From Coniella vitis (Eukaryota > Ascomycota > Sordariomycetes > Diaporthales > Schizoparmaceae), in NCBI GenBank assembly GCA_011317545.1, contig WUJK01000008.1, positions 1,612,001-1,676,000 of the forward strand: a stretch of DNA of 64,000 bases. Reading direction: 5' to 3'. The position numbers were made by a program, and so were the translations under genes. Position 1 is the first letter of the stretch. Each line of letters begins with the position of its first letter. Shown in pieces: positions 13,905 to 24,865 of the stretch. The notes beneath the pieces are model-generated. The model saw only the letters and a list, made by a program, of their open reading frames with translations. It searched no databases and was not told where the DNA came from.

Positions 13905-14883
13905 TTACGGCACGCTGACTGTGCAAATGGTCGGTCTTGTGTGCCATGGAAGGGGCTCGCAATTGACTGAGGTTTGTTGTATCAAATCCTGAGCTTATGG
14001 ATTTAGCAGAAGGTTATACATGACCAAGATGTTGCGATGATGTCTTACCTTTCCCAGTAGCACCTATAGAAACCACTTAGAATCGGACCGAAGGCAGGAG
14101 AGAATGGTACAGGACTTGTCGAGAACAGTCTGTATTCATCAGAAATGTTTCAATCCAATGCGAGGTGCAACGTGCATTCTGCTACTTACAATGTGGCCAG
14201 GTGGGCAAGTTGAGTTGGCTGACAATGAGATTTCCGCGATAACAAGAAAAAGGATGCTATTTACTTTGGCGTCCACTGCCAATGTTATAACTCTAAGGTT
14301 GACTTTCTACACATCAAAACAGGGCTCCTCGTCCTCCTGTCTACTATGTAAAGCATTGATCATTTGAGTCCCAAGGGTTCTATGTACCCATGTACCTTTC
14401 TAGCAGACTACATACTAGCTGACGAGGTAGCTCCTGCTTCGTGCTTACCTAGCAACCCTAGCACCTAGCAAGCCTAGGTATCAGGGTATCAAGCAGACAA
14501 GCCTAAAGAAAGCGGGGCGTCCCTTTAACTCCGCGTTGGGAAGCGCGCCGCCCGCGTACTATGTACAGCGTTGCCGTCATCAAAAGCACTCTGGAATATA
14601 TCAATTTGCCATACATACATAGTAGAGATACTGTCTTCTTGCAAACCAAAATATTGGGTTTCTTCTCTCTCCCTTGCCCCCCAATTGAGGTCATCTCCAT
14701 TCTTCTCAGGCAAGTTGGTCGCAGGCCTCGGTCGGGACCTTTCCGTTCGTCGACTCCCAAAACTTTGTTTGACGTGCAATCCACCTCCGCTCTCTTCCGC
14801 GCCTTCAACTTTCCGCTTGTTGGAGTGTCTCGCTTAGTACGCCAGCGCCGTCTTGTCGTTGCCGCTCAAGGGCGCGCGGGGGA
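13905..14883. promoter_or_regulatory. TEL1 3' region and CUL4 promoter/5' leader
   Basis: 979 bp without a supported gene. It contains three copies of the 8-mer ACTATGTA/TACATAGT (14343, 14558, 14616) and a cluster of CTAG-containing repeats at about 14400-14480. A pyrimidine-rich tract lies near 14665-14690, typical of fungal transcription starts. An out-of-frame ORF (14561-14929) overlaps the CUL4 start and would be an upstream ORF only if transcription begins before 14561. Confidence 0.5.
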
Positions 14884-17610
14884 ATGCAGTCCAGCACCCG
14901 TCCATCCAAACGCCCGCCCACGCCCTTAGCTGCTGCCTCCACTGCGTCGGACAGCAATCACACCAACGCAACCTCAGCCTCGAGACGCCGTCCTCGCGTC
15001 GACTCTAGCTCCTCGAATTCGCGGACCACGCCCGATCCCAAGCGAGTTCGATCAGGAGCAGAGTCGAGAGCGGCGTCGCCATCCACTGCCACCTCTTCCT
15101 CTTTTGCCACGCCCGTGATCACCGGAAACGTCATCAACAAAACCACGACCATGGCCACTACCGCCTCGAAAGCGACTGCCAAGGGCCTGGGAAAGCGGCC
15201 GGAGGTGCCGGCTGGCTTCAATCCCATGTCAGGCGCGAGGAAAATCGTCATTAAGAACTTCCGCCAGAGCTCGACTCGGGCTGCCGATGTCGAGGACTAC
15301 TACAGAAGAACGTGGGCGGACGTGGAAGAAGCGCTCAAGGCTATCCTTGCGGGCGCCCGGCCCCGCGTCCCGCTGGAGCGTGTGTATCGGGGCGTGGAGG
15401 AGTTGTGCAGACATGGTGAGGGTAAGAAGGTGTATGGCATGCTGAAGCAGCGCTGTGAGGAACACCTGAACAGAGATGTGCTGGGCAAGCTGCGCGAGGG
15501 AGGGACTTTGTCCGACATTGACGTTTTGCTACGTGTCTGGAACCAGTGGGCGGTTTTCAACAAGCCCTTGATCACCATACGATCCACTTTCAGCTTCCTC
15601 GACCGATCATATGTACTGAACAGCAAGAAGCTCCTCTCGATCAACGACCTGCTCTTGTCCCTGTACCGAAACATGGTTTTTGATGGCGAGGACGGCAATC
15701 AGTCTGGATTCGGAAACCTGGTTATATCAGGTTTGTGTCGTCTGGTTGACCATGACCGGAGAGGAGATACTGCAGCAAACCCCACGCTTCTACACAACTC
15801 GATCAATATGCTGAAGGTCTTGGGGGTCTACGGGTCCAAATTCGAGCGGGTCTTCCTGTCCAAATCCGACGACTACTTCCACGAATTTGCCTCCGACCAG
15901 TCGGCCCACGGTCTGAAATTCTACATCTCTGCCTGCGATAGGCTGCTGAAGCAAGAGGACTCACGCTGTAATCTTTTCAATTTCGACAGCACAACAAAGG
16001 TTCTTTTGTTGGACAATGCCCACAACGTGCTCATAAGGGACTACTCTGCGCTACTGCTAAACAAGGGCGACGTGGCAAGACTGCTCGAGCAAAACGAAGT
16101 AGAGTCGATGAGAGCGCTCTACATGCTATTGGGTCTTTCCAAGTTGCAGAAGAAGCTCAAGGAGCCATTTGAAAGCTACATTCTCCAGGCCGGCTCCGTC
16201 ATAGTAAATGACACCGAGAAGGGTGATGAGATGGTCATTCGGCTTCTGGACTTTAGGCGCACGTTGGACATGTTGATCCGAGACGCATTTGGTGGAGACG
16301 TAACCTTCACCTACGGCCTCAGAGACGCATTCGTTCAATTCATCAACGATAAGAAGATTGCGACCACATGGGGTACCGGCACGTCCAAGGTTGGAGAAAT
16401 GATTGCCAAGCACATCGATTTACTATTGCGGGGCGGCATCAAGGCTCTGCCAAAGTCGCTCCTTTCGGATGGTAAGGACCGGAGCGAGGCTGAGCGGAGC
16501 GGGCAAGCGAGTGCAGGCGATGAGGACGCGGAGCTGGATCGGCAATTGGACCAAGCGCTGGAACTCTTCCGTTTCATTCAAGGCAAGGACGTATTTGAGG
16601 CATTCTACAAGAAAGATTTGGCTCGCCGGTTACTGATGAACCGCAGCGCCAGTCAGGATGCAGAACGGAACATGCTGTCGAAGCTCAAGAGCGAGTGTGG
16701 CTCCAACTTTACCCACAATTTGGAGCAAATGTTTAAGGACATGGAGCTCGCTAAGGACGAGATGGCCAATTATAAGGCCTGGCTTGAGGGTTCCGGCAGG
16801 GACACTGGCGGCGTGGACTTGAGCGTCAGTATCTTGTCTCAGGCTGCATGGCCGTCCTACCCCGATGTTAAGATGTTGGTGCCGCCGGACGTTGCCGACA
16901 AGATCGACCGCTTCGACGCATACTACAAAAATAAGCATACCGGGCGTAAACTGCTCTGGAAGCACAACCTGGCACATTGTGTTGTCAAGGCTGTATTCCC
17001 CAAGGGAATCAAAGAGCTTTTGGTCAGCTCTATGCAGGCCGCAGTGTTGGTTCTCTTCAACCAGAACCCAGACGGGCCGCTAAGCACTGAACAGATATCA
17101 ACGGCGACCGGCCTGCAAGGGGGTGAGCTGGAACGCACGCTCCAGTCGTTGGCGTGCGCCAAAATACGGCCGCTGGTCAAGGCCCCCAAGGGCAAGGACA
17201 TCAAACCTACCGATACTTTTGTCGTCAACAAGACCTTTTCGGATCCGAAATATCGCATCAAGATCAACCAGATCCAGTTGAAGGAGACCAAAGCTGAGAA
17301 CAAGGAGACGCACGAGCGGGTCGCGGCCGACAGGCAGTTCGAAACACAGGCCGCTATTGTCCGCATCATGAAGAGCCGCAAGACCATGACACATCCATTG
17401 CTTGTGGCTGAGGTCATCAACCAGACGAAGGGCCGTGGAGCAATGGATCCGGCAGACATCAAGTTAAACATAGAGAAGTATGTAGTCGCTATGACGACTG
17501 TCGATTCGATGCATTCATTGTTCCTGTTTTACTAACATTTCCTCCGCTACAGACTTATTGAGAAGGAGTACATTGAGCGTGAAGACGGCAAATATACTTA
17601 CTTGGCCTAA
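14884..17610 (+). CDS. CUL4: Cullin-4, scaffold of CRL4 ubiquitin ligases
   Basis: Cullin that holds Rbx1/E2 at its C-terminus and DDB1-type adaptors at its N-terminus; acts in DNA repair, replication licensing and, in Neurospora, heterochromatin formation. Exon 1 is 14884-17477, intron 17478-17552 with an ACTAAC branch point at 17531, exon 2 17553-17610; 883 residues. The first ~115 residues are Ser/Thr/Arg-rich and look disordered with basic nuclear-localisation-like stretches. The conserved part starts at ARKIVIKNF. FEAFYKKDLARRLL, HTGRKLLWKHNLAHCVVKA and ATGLQGGELERTLQSLAC are cullin signatures closest to CUL4 as I recall that family. The neddylation motif IVRIMKSRK places the NEDD8 acceptor at Lys830. 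The small last exon restores the winged-helix end LIEKEYIEREDGKYTYLA; without splicing the protein would end in unrelated residues. Confidence 0.9.
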
Positions 17611-18248
17611 TCAAGCTTCCTCCATATATTCGTCTTTTGAGGAAGCGGAAGTTCCATGAGAAGCATCTAGACGAGCTATTGTACTCGGGGTGATGGGAAC
17701 ATGAGATTGCAAATAGCGCACTTGAGCCGGCGACACGCAAAGACGACTTTGTACCAAGCAGGCGAGATCGTTCTATCACTTAGTATGAGGGCGGGCTTCG
17801 AAGTCTTCGCCAATACGAACACCATCGTGACTTTATCTTGGTTTTTCACGTGCTTTGGACCGTAAGCAGGGCAACTGGATTCTTGAAAGGAAAAAATTGG
17901 TGGCCCGAAAAGTTTCTGGTTCTAAAAGACGGCTGGAGCGAGGCTGTGGCGGTCGTCATCCTATTTCCACACCGGGCAGGAGCATGTGCCAGATCCCACT
18001 AGGACGGACCCCTGTCCCAGTCCACCTGAACCCCTGTCCCTCAGCCCCACTCAAAAAGTTCGAAGGCGCATCCGTTATCGATACCTAACTTTCCGCATTG
18101 GAATTTCGCAAGACTAAACCACCAAAGCGTCCTTCAACATTGCAGTCTCATACATTTTACTACTGAATTCAATACAGTCCATTGCAATATACCTCCAGCG
18201 ACTCTTGCCACCTACGTTGCATTCAAAACTTGACCAAACACTTTCAAG
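17611..18248. promoter_or_regulatory. CUL4 3' region and MRT4 upstream region
   Basis: 638 bp between two genes on the same strand. No recognisable coding sequence or repeat. The last ~180 bp before MRT4 are pyrimidine/A-rich, consistent with a 5' leader. Confidence 0.45.
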
Positions 18249-19228
18249 ATGCCAAAGTCAAAGAGAACAAAGACGTACCACCTCACGCAGGTCACCAAGA
18301 AGACGCGCGAGCAAAAGGAGCAATTGTTCCAAAATATTAGAGAGACCGTTCCCAACTACAAGTACTGCTTTGCGTTGGGCTTCGACAACATGCGCAACAA
18401 TCACCTCAAGGAAGTGAGGCATGAGATGTCTGACTCGAGGTACGTCCGCTTCCTTTATCCAAATCACGACGGCAGGACTCTTTGCAAAGGTGTCGACAAG
18501 CAAGACGCAAAGCAACAAGTGACGCAAGTGATAACTATATCCCGCTGACCGCACACGCTTTCCATAGAATCTTCTTCGGCAAGACAAAGCTCATGTCGCG
18601 CGCCCTGGGCAGCGACCCGTCCAGTGCCGTCGCCGAAAACATTCACCTCCTTTCGCCGCACATCTCAGGCTCCGTCGCCCTCCTGTTTACGAACCGGACC
18701 CCGACCGAAATCAAAGAGTACTTTTCCACCTTTACCCCCGTCGATTTTGCGCGCGCCGGCGCCGTCGCCAACCGCACTTTTGTTATCCCCCCAGGTGTCG
18801 TCTATGCCACGGGCGGCGCTGTCCCCGCCGAGCATGATGTGCCTCTGGGCCACACGATCGAGCCTGAGCTGCGCCGTCTGGGTGTGCCAACGCGCATGGT
18901 GCGCGGAAAGGTTGTGTTGGGCGATGTGGATGGACAGACTGGCGAGGGGTATATCGTGTGCAAGGAGGGCGAAACGCTTGACTCAAGGCAGACGCGGCTG
19001 CTGAAGCTGTTTGATCAGTGCCTAAGCGAGTTCAAGGTTCGAGTTTTGGCGTAAGTCTTTTTTTTTCCCTCCTCTTTCTCTTCTCTTTCTTTCCCCAAAC
19101 TTGTTTGGCTCCTTTTGACCTGTGTTCTAACAATACTTGATAGATACTGGACATCAGAGGACGGATCGGTTACGGAGGTTGATCCTGCCGACGAAAACGG
19201 CATGGAAGGTGTTGAGCAGGACGAGTAG
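18249..19228 (+). CDS. MRT4: Ribosome assembly factor Mrt4 (P0-like)
   Basis: Nucleolar paralogue of ribosomal stalk protein P0; it occupies the P0 site on pre-60S particles until exchange for P0. Exon 1 18249-18439, exon 2 18568-19050, exon 3 19144-19228; 252 residues. The N-terminus MPKSKRTKTYHLTQVTKKTR, then NYKYCFALGFDNMRNNHLKE, is the Mrt4 signature. The middle reads IFFGKTKLMSRALG and HISGSVALLFTN as in L10/P0-fold proteins. The acidic C-terminus (SEDGSVTEVDPADE) lacks the ribosomal stalk peptide, which separates Mrt4 from P0. A poly-T tract sits in the second intron near 19057. Confidence 0.92.
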
Positions 19229-20127
19229 AAATTTGAACATCCGCGGAGAGTGCGTTAACATGGATGAGAAGGGTCAAGGAATCTTGCAACAAAGCAGCCA
19301 TTCAAGGTGGCTAGTTTTCCTACTTAAATCATGGGCTTTTGGCGTCACGGTTGGGGTTTTTGAAAATGACACAAGCATTTCACCTTGGGGAATGAGACAA
19401 CATAAAAATCGACCATAAGAAGTCACCTGTTGTACATTTGAAATACCTAAGTACCCAGCTATCTACATGCTGGCGTTGATCATGTACCTTCTGACTGAAC
19501 AGAGAGATTGCACTGTTTTGCTGACAAAGAATTGCGCCAAAGGTTCGAATGTTGCCAGAGTGCTGTTGCCATTCCCATTCCTCAATGAGCACAACGCCGA
19601 GCTAGCGCAAGCTCGACGAGTATGGTCAGCAGGAACATGCCTTACCTCTGACCTTACCTCAACACTGCAGAAAATGAAGAGATACAGAAAGCTTGGCAGC
19701 ATGAGAGATGTGTTACCTGTCTTATCATACTAATGCAGGAGTCCTGGATTCCTTGCAATTAACCGCGCAGGCAGGATCAAGGGGCCCTTGAATGTCCCTA
19801 TGGAGGTCGTTGATCCATTCTCCATGCTGTGTGCCTTGGTAATGGTGGGTTTTTCCAAGCTCATCATGTGAGCTAGCAGTGCCTCATTGTATGTGTTGTC
19901 GTCCATAGTAGCATCTTCCAAGAAGGCATTTTACCTTGCCCCAAAGATATATACTGCTGACTGCATGGTTCGGAGAATACACGACTTTTCATCTGCTTAC
20001 CCTCGTTGTCTGATCAAAAAGAGAAGAGGTGTGAAGACGACAAAAGCGAAAATAATAACTTAACATACCCACCAGGAGATTGCAAGGTGGCATGCTGGTT
20101 GTCGGCGTCATCGTCGTGGTTTTCTGT
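19229..20127. other. Convergent 3' intergenic region MRT4/U1-70K
   Basis: 899 bp between the stop codons of two convergent genes. It should hold both transcription ends. Short ORFs here show no recognisable protein and no repeat was noticed. Confidence 0.4.
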
Positions 20128-21612
20128 TTAGTACCGGCGCAGCTTCCGTTCTCCCTCGTATCCCGAGCCGCCCTCATACGGCCGTTTGCGTGAGTCGTCT
20201 CCTCTGCGGTCGTCAGAACGGTCACGGTACCCACCACCGCTGCCGCCGTGTCGAGAGCCAATGGGCTCCGCATTGCTGCCAGAGCCAGATCTGTCGTAGC
20301 CGCCTCCACGGTAGCTACCGCCTGAACGGTCGTCGTCACGTCGGCTGTAGCCGCTGCCGCCATAGTCCCGTCGATCGCGGTCAGACCGACCGCCACCATA
20401 GCTGTCTCTTCCATAGCCTGGCCCGCTGGGCGCGCTGGAAGCGCTGGGCCCGCTGGGTGGGCCGCTATAACCATTCGAACTGCCGCCAAAACCACGATCC
20501 CGACCGCCAAAGCCGCCTCGAGGACCCCGGTCGAAGCCTCCGCGAAATCCTCGGTCGCTGCCCCTGAAGCCTCCGCGGCCGCCTCGAAAACCGCCCCGGA
20601 AGCCACCGTCGAAGCCCCCTGGACGGACAGGAGCAGCCTTAGTGTACCCACGTCCGCCAAGTCCTCCGCCCAGACGGCGAGGCTTCCAGCCAGTAACAGT
20701 GCGACCCCGCTCAACATCCAGTTTGATACGGCGACCGTGAATACTGATACCATCGAGTTGGTCTAGAGCAGCTAAAATTGGGGCGCGCGGCAATACGCGC
20801 ATGTGTCAGTACAGCCTTACCATATCTGCATACCTTTCTTGTAGTGATGATTTGGACGAGGGAAAGGGGGAATACAAGACAGGCGAGCTTGAGGGCCGTG
20901 GTCTTGGGCTGGGAATAATCTGGTCTCTGGTCGCCGATTGGGCTCCAAGGTGCTTGGTATAGGAAGATCGATGGCGGTATTACCTCTCATATCCTTTTCA
21001 CGCTCGAAGACGATGAATGCATAGCCTCGGTGGGGCTTCTTCTTCTTGTTGGGCTTCTCATCGGCATGTGTATCGCGCACAATACGAATCTGTAGCATCA
21101 CTGGTGAGCAAAATGACTGCGATGAATCCAGCTTAAAGATTGGGTGACGTACGCGTTCTATTGCACCAATACGACCGAACTCGCGCTCCAGGTCCTCCTC
21201 ATTTGCTTGGTAGGAGAGTCGAGAGACCATCAGAGTCTTGAACGCGTCGCCTCGAATATTCGGGTCTTCATTAGGTTTGTCTATGATCGCCACAGCGTTA
21301 GTCTGGCATCCCAGCAGCAGAACAATCGAGCGTTCGAGGCCAAATCTCACAAATCTTTGGAGCCTCTGTAACGAGCTGCTCAAGCTGAGCTTTCTTTTCC
21401 AACTTCTTGCGATCGCGTGCCTGCAGCCAACTCTCGGTCGGTACGTAGTTGTCTGCATCTTTGTATTCCTTGAGCGCGTCCAGGAACCCAGAGACGCCGC
21501 TGATGTTGGCTGTCCTTCGTTCTTCGGCCGCAAAGTCGCAAGGCGGCACCCATCGCAGGGGCGGCCTTGGCGCGAAGAGCGCGAGCAGATTGGGCGGGAG
21601 CTTGTCGGTCAT
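20128..21612 (-). CDS. SNP1: U1 snRNP 70 kDa protein
   Basis: Binds stem-loop I of U1 snRNA and helps define 5' splice sites. The ATG is at 21612-21610 (MTDKLPPNLLALFAPRPPL, the U1-70K N-terminal motif). Exons: 21612-21351, 21280-21153, 21089-20984, 20771-20128; 379 residues. Joins give APKIYKPNEDPNIRGDAFKT, the RNP2 region KTLMVSRLSY, the RNP1 region RGYAFIVFE and ALDQLDGISIHGRRIKLDV, then VERGRTVTGWKPRRLGGGLGG, the family-specific segment after the RRM. The last ~150 residues are Gly/Arg/Ser-rich (RGG, SGGG and R/D-rich runs) in place of a classic RS domain. The third intron (20983-20772, 212 nt) is three times longer than the other two. Confidence 0.92.
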
Positions 21613-21962
21613 CTTGGTTCACCAGAGCAAATTCTTGGCTGTCTGATGCAGAAGAGATTGAAGCGCGCCGAAATTTTGGCACCGAATTGCCCTGGGAAGC
21701 GATGGTACAGATGCAAGCTGTCAACGAGAAAGGTGCTGCTGGTGGTGGGATTGCCAACGGCAAGAATGGCGCGCGCCGACAGATTTCATAGCAGGCGACA
21801 GAAGGTACAAAGGTACGCAAGCGGGCCGAGCAGCTCAGCAGGCGCCAACGCGCAAGAATTGGTGCTTACGTAAGGCATATGGTCAAACTCTTGTCTTGCG
21901 CTCGACGTCGCATCAAAAGATGGCCGCAGATCTCCAAACCATACGCCAAAACACAAACAGCC
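21613..21962. promoter_or_regulatory. Bidirectional upstream region U1-70K / mL43
   Basis: 350 bp between divergent start codons, containing both promoters. No repeat or clear TATA element seen. Confidence 0.5.
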
Positions 21963-22507
21963 ATGCCGATTAAACCAGCACTAGGGCTGATAACCACCGG
22001 CCGCGTAATTATCTCCCGAATCTATATGTTGCTATGCTTCAAATGCTAACTATCCTGGTCAGAATGGCGTCGGCGCCTTCGTGCTGCAATGCAAGAGGAT
22101 GGAATTCCACTACTGCGACTGGGCAGGAAGTTCCAAGGGCATGAAGTACGTCCCTCCAAGGCAACTACTGGATCCTAGGATTGAGATAAGCTGATATTGA
22201 CCTGTGACGTTGTAGTAAATTCCTCGAGAGCCACCTCCCGAAATTCGCCAAATCACATCCCGAGATTGAAATCAGTGTGTCTCCCCGACCACAGAAGCAC
22301 CCCTCCGTCATCGCACATTATATCAACGGCAACACAAGGCCGGTATGCTTGAGAAAGCTGGACCCGAACCAAATAATGGGCAAGGTCGAGCAGTTGCGAG
22401 ATTCCACGGGTGAGAGGAACAAGCGTGTGAACAAGCCTGTCAAGAGTATCAACCTTGGTGTAAGAGGTATATGGTCACCATACCATGGCGATGCCGTGAA
22501 AGTATAA
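21963..22507 (+). CDS. MRPL51: Mitochondrial large-subunit ribosomal protein mL43
   Basis: Mitoribosomal large-subunit protein of the L51/S25/CI-B8 thioredoxin-like family (yeast Mrpl51, universal name mL43). Exons 21963-22004, 22063-22145 and 22216-22507; 138 residues. The spliced protein reads MPIKPALGLITTGR, NGVGAFVLQCKRMEFHYCDW, NKFLESHLPKFAKSHPEIEI, then HPSVIAHYINGNTRPVCLRK, which matches the family (basic N-terminus, Y/W-C-D-W box, central H-P-x-I/V-x-A-x-Y). Introns carry GCTAAC-like branch points. It is divergent from U1-70K and convergent with TPI. No long presequence is visible, as is common for this protein. Confidence 0.88.
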
Positions 22508-22881
22508 GGCAAGGTAAAACTGCTAGCACTTCAATACGGGAGGGAAACAGGATATCGTGCATCTTCATAGCTTGCAAACACTGAAAGAGATGTGGCGCTA
22601 CATATCAAAACACGTGAATGGTTTCGGGCTGGGCGCCGTGTACACTGCCAACCTGCATCATCGCTCGCAAGAGTAGGAGCAAATCAAAGAAAGAAAGAAA
22701 GAAAGAAAGAGAGGAAAAAAAACACAAGAAACGATTACACATTTTTCTCAATTGGTATCTAGCTGCTTTTAACATCCTTGACGCTTTCAAATTTGACGGT
22801 CAACTGGTCTCCTCAGTTGGCGGTAACTGAGCCACGAGGAGGCGAAGGGGACAATGTCGCACTAGCTCCACAAGAGTTTAT
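22508..22881. other. Convergent 3' region mL43/TPI with (GAAA)n tract
   Basis: 374 bp between the ends of convergent genes. It includes a short (GAAA)n microsatellite at about 22686-22715; the rest shows nothing recognisable. Confidence 0.5.
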
Positions 22882-23858
22882 CTACTGGTTGGAGTTGATA
22901 ATGTCGACGAAGGCGGGCTTCAAGCTAGCTCCGCCGACCAGGAAGCCGTCAATGTCTACCTGCTTGCTCAGGTCCTTGGAGTTCTTCTCGCTGACACTGC
23001 CACCGTACAGGATGCGTGTCTCGTCAGCCGCCTTCTGGCTGACGCTCTCCTTGAGCCAGTTGCGGATGGCAGCGTGCACCTCCTGGGCCTGCTCCGTGGT
23101 AGCAACCTTGCCAGTACCAATGGCCCAGATGGGCTCGTACGCAATGACAATCTTGGACCAGTCCTCTGTGCCAATCTTGGCCTTGAGGGCCTCTAATTGC
23201 TTAGTGACGACGGAGACGGTGTTGCCAGCCTCACGGACCTCCAGAGACTCGCCGCAGCACCAGATTACGCTGATGCCGTTGTCGACAGCAAACTTGGTCT
23301 TGGCAGCGACAACCTCGTCACTCTCGCCCAGAATGGTCCGGCGCTCACTGTGTCCCAGGATGGTCCAGCTGATACCGCTGTCTTGAAGTTGAGAAACAGA
23401 AATCTCGCCAGTGAAGGCGCCGTTGGGCTTGTCGAAGACGTTTTGCGAAGCCACAGCAATGTCCTTGCGCAGCTGCTCGCGGACGAGGAGGAGGTGGAGG
23501 GAGGGAGGAGCGACGACAACCTCTATCATTTTCATAATGCTCGTATCAATAAATGTGCCTTAGAAGAGGAAATTTGTTGCCTTTTAAAGGCGGTGTGGCG
23601 GCGGACAGCGTTCGAGACATACCAACGTTGGGGTCCAGCTTGGCGTCGTTCAGGGTCTTGACAAGCTCCTTAACGGACGCAATGGTACCGTTCCTATCGT
23701 TCACAGGCAGTCATGGTCAGCCTCGAAGCTCCCGTAGAACAAGGGGCGCGCAGTTGTCGAATAGAAATTCCCTCAGAAGCTTCGTAAAGTCAGATGGAGG
23801 GGCACAGGGCTTTTGCGTACATCTTCCAGTTACCGCCGACGAAGAACTTGCGAGCCAT
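22882..23858 (-). CDS. TPI1: Triosephosphate isomerase
   Basis: Cytosolic glycolytic enzyme interconverting dihydroxyacetone phosphate and glyceraldehyde 3-phosphate. Exons 23858-23821, 23693-23623, 23522-22882; 249 residues, the normal TIM-barrel length. Catalytic residues are all present: Lys12 in GGNWKMNG (split by the first intron), His94 in ILGHSERR, and Glu166 in AYEPIWAIGTGK. The phosphate-binding segment ILYGGSV and the C-terminal DGFLVGGASLKP are intact. The upstream DNA on the coding strand is rich in CT blocks (23930-24000), typical of strongly expressed fungal genes. Introns of 127 and 100 nt near the 5' end are longer than most in this window. Confidence 0.96.
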
Positions 23859-24865
23859 GTTGGGCAGATGATGTATATCGTTTTGGTATACTTAAAGAGT
23901 TGAAGGGTGGCTGAGTATTGCGAACTGAGCTTCGGATTGGATGTGAAGTGAGAATTGGAAGATGGATGAAGGAGAAAGAATAAGGTAGTGAGGTGACGAT
24001 GGTTGGCGGGGTGGTTTTTTAGGGGAAAAGCATATAGACGCAGCAACAGTGACGCAGCATGGCTCTGGGGCTTTGGAGGGGTTTCGGGGCTGCCTGGAGG
24101 GGCTGCACAGCGCCTGGGAGGGTTGAGCTCCACGGCGTCGGGCGCGTTTCGTTGGCCGGCAACCCCAGCTTGCTTCCGTTGACTCGTACATACTACACTA
24201 TTCCTTGCCAACTGCCAAGCTGCTGTCCAGGAACCTCTCGGCTCCCCAGCATGACTTCATCCGACCATTCCTACAATTCCCGCATGACATGTCCTGCGAA
24301 CCCGTGGCCTGATGTTGTACTATTATGTAGGCACTCGGCTGTTACTATGCGCTGAGGCTCCAACCTTGAGCTGGCCGGCGCTTTTATCCTCGCAGATTTC
24401 GGGCCTGTCATCGCGCTTGGTCTGTTTCCAGCCCATGATTGCGGCCAATCCACCAGGCCCAAGGCGCTGGCAAGGTAGCTGATTGTCTTTCTTGCGTATC
24501 CCTCATCGAGCTGAGAAGGAGCGCCGCTGTTCCAGTCCCAAAGCATTGCAGACGAAAGCTTTGATCGGCTCGGGAACTCGACAGGATTACAGACAAGTCG
24601 AGTTTTTTTTTTTCTGAACGGGCCAGCTTCGGATATGGCGTGCGGGGTTTGGTGCGATGATGGAAAGTTGCTACGGTCGAGCAAACATGTCTACTACATC
24701 CATACTCGGGAATCCTTTGCAACAGACGATATACTTTAATGATTTGCATGGCATTCTGCTATGGAACCTTTTGTATACATGGTATCTTGAAAGCGCCCAA
24801 CTCGTCGCCGTTCTTGCTAAGGCCTACACAAAGGGGGGGAAATGGTACATCTGAACACCGAAAAG
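23859..24865. promoter_or_regulatory. TPI promoter region and 3' flank of the Q-rich gene
   Basis: 1,007 bp. The part next to TPI is pyrimidine-rich on the minus strand and is the likely promoter/leader. A poly-T run lies at about 24604-24613. No coding sequence recognised. Confidence 0.5.
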
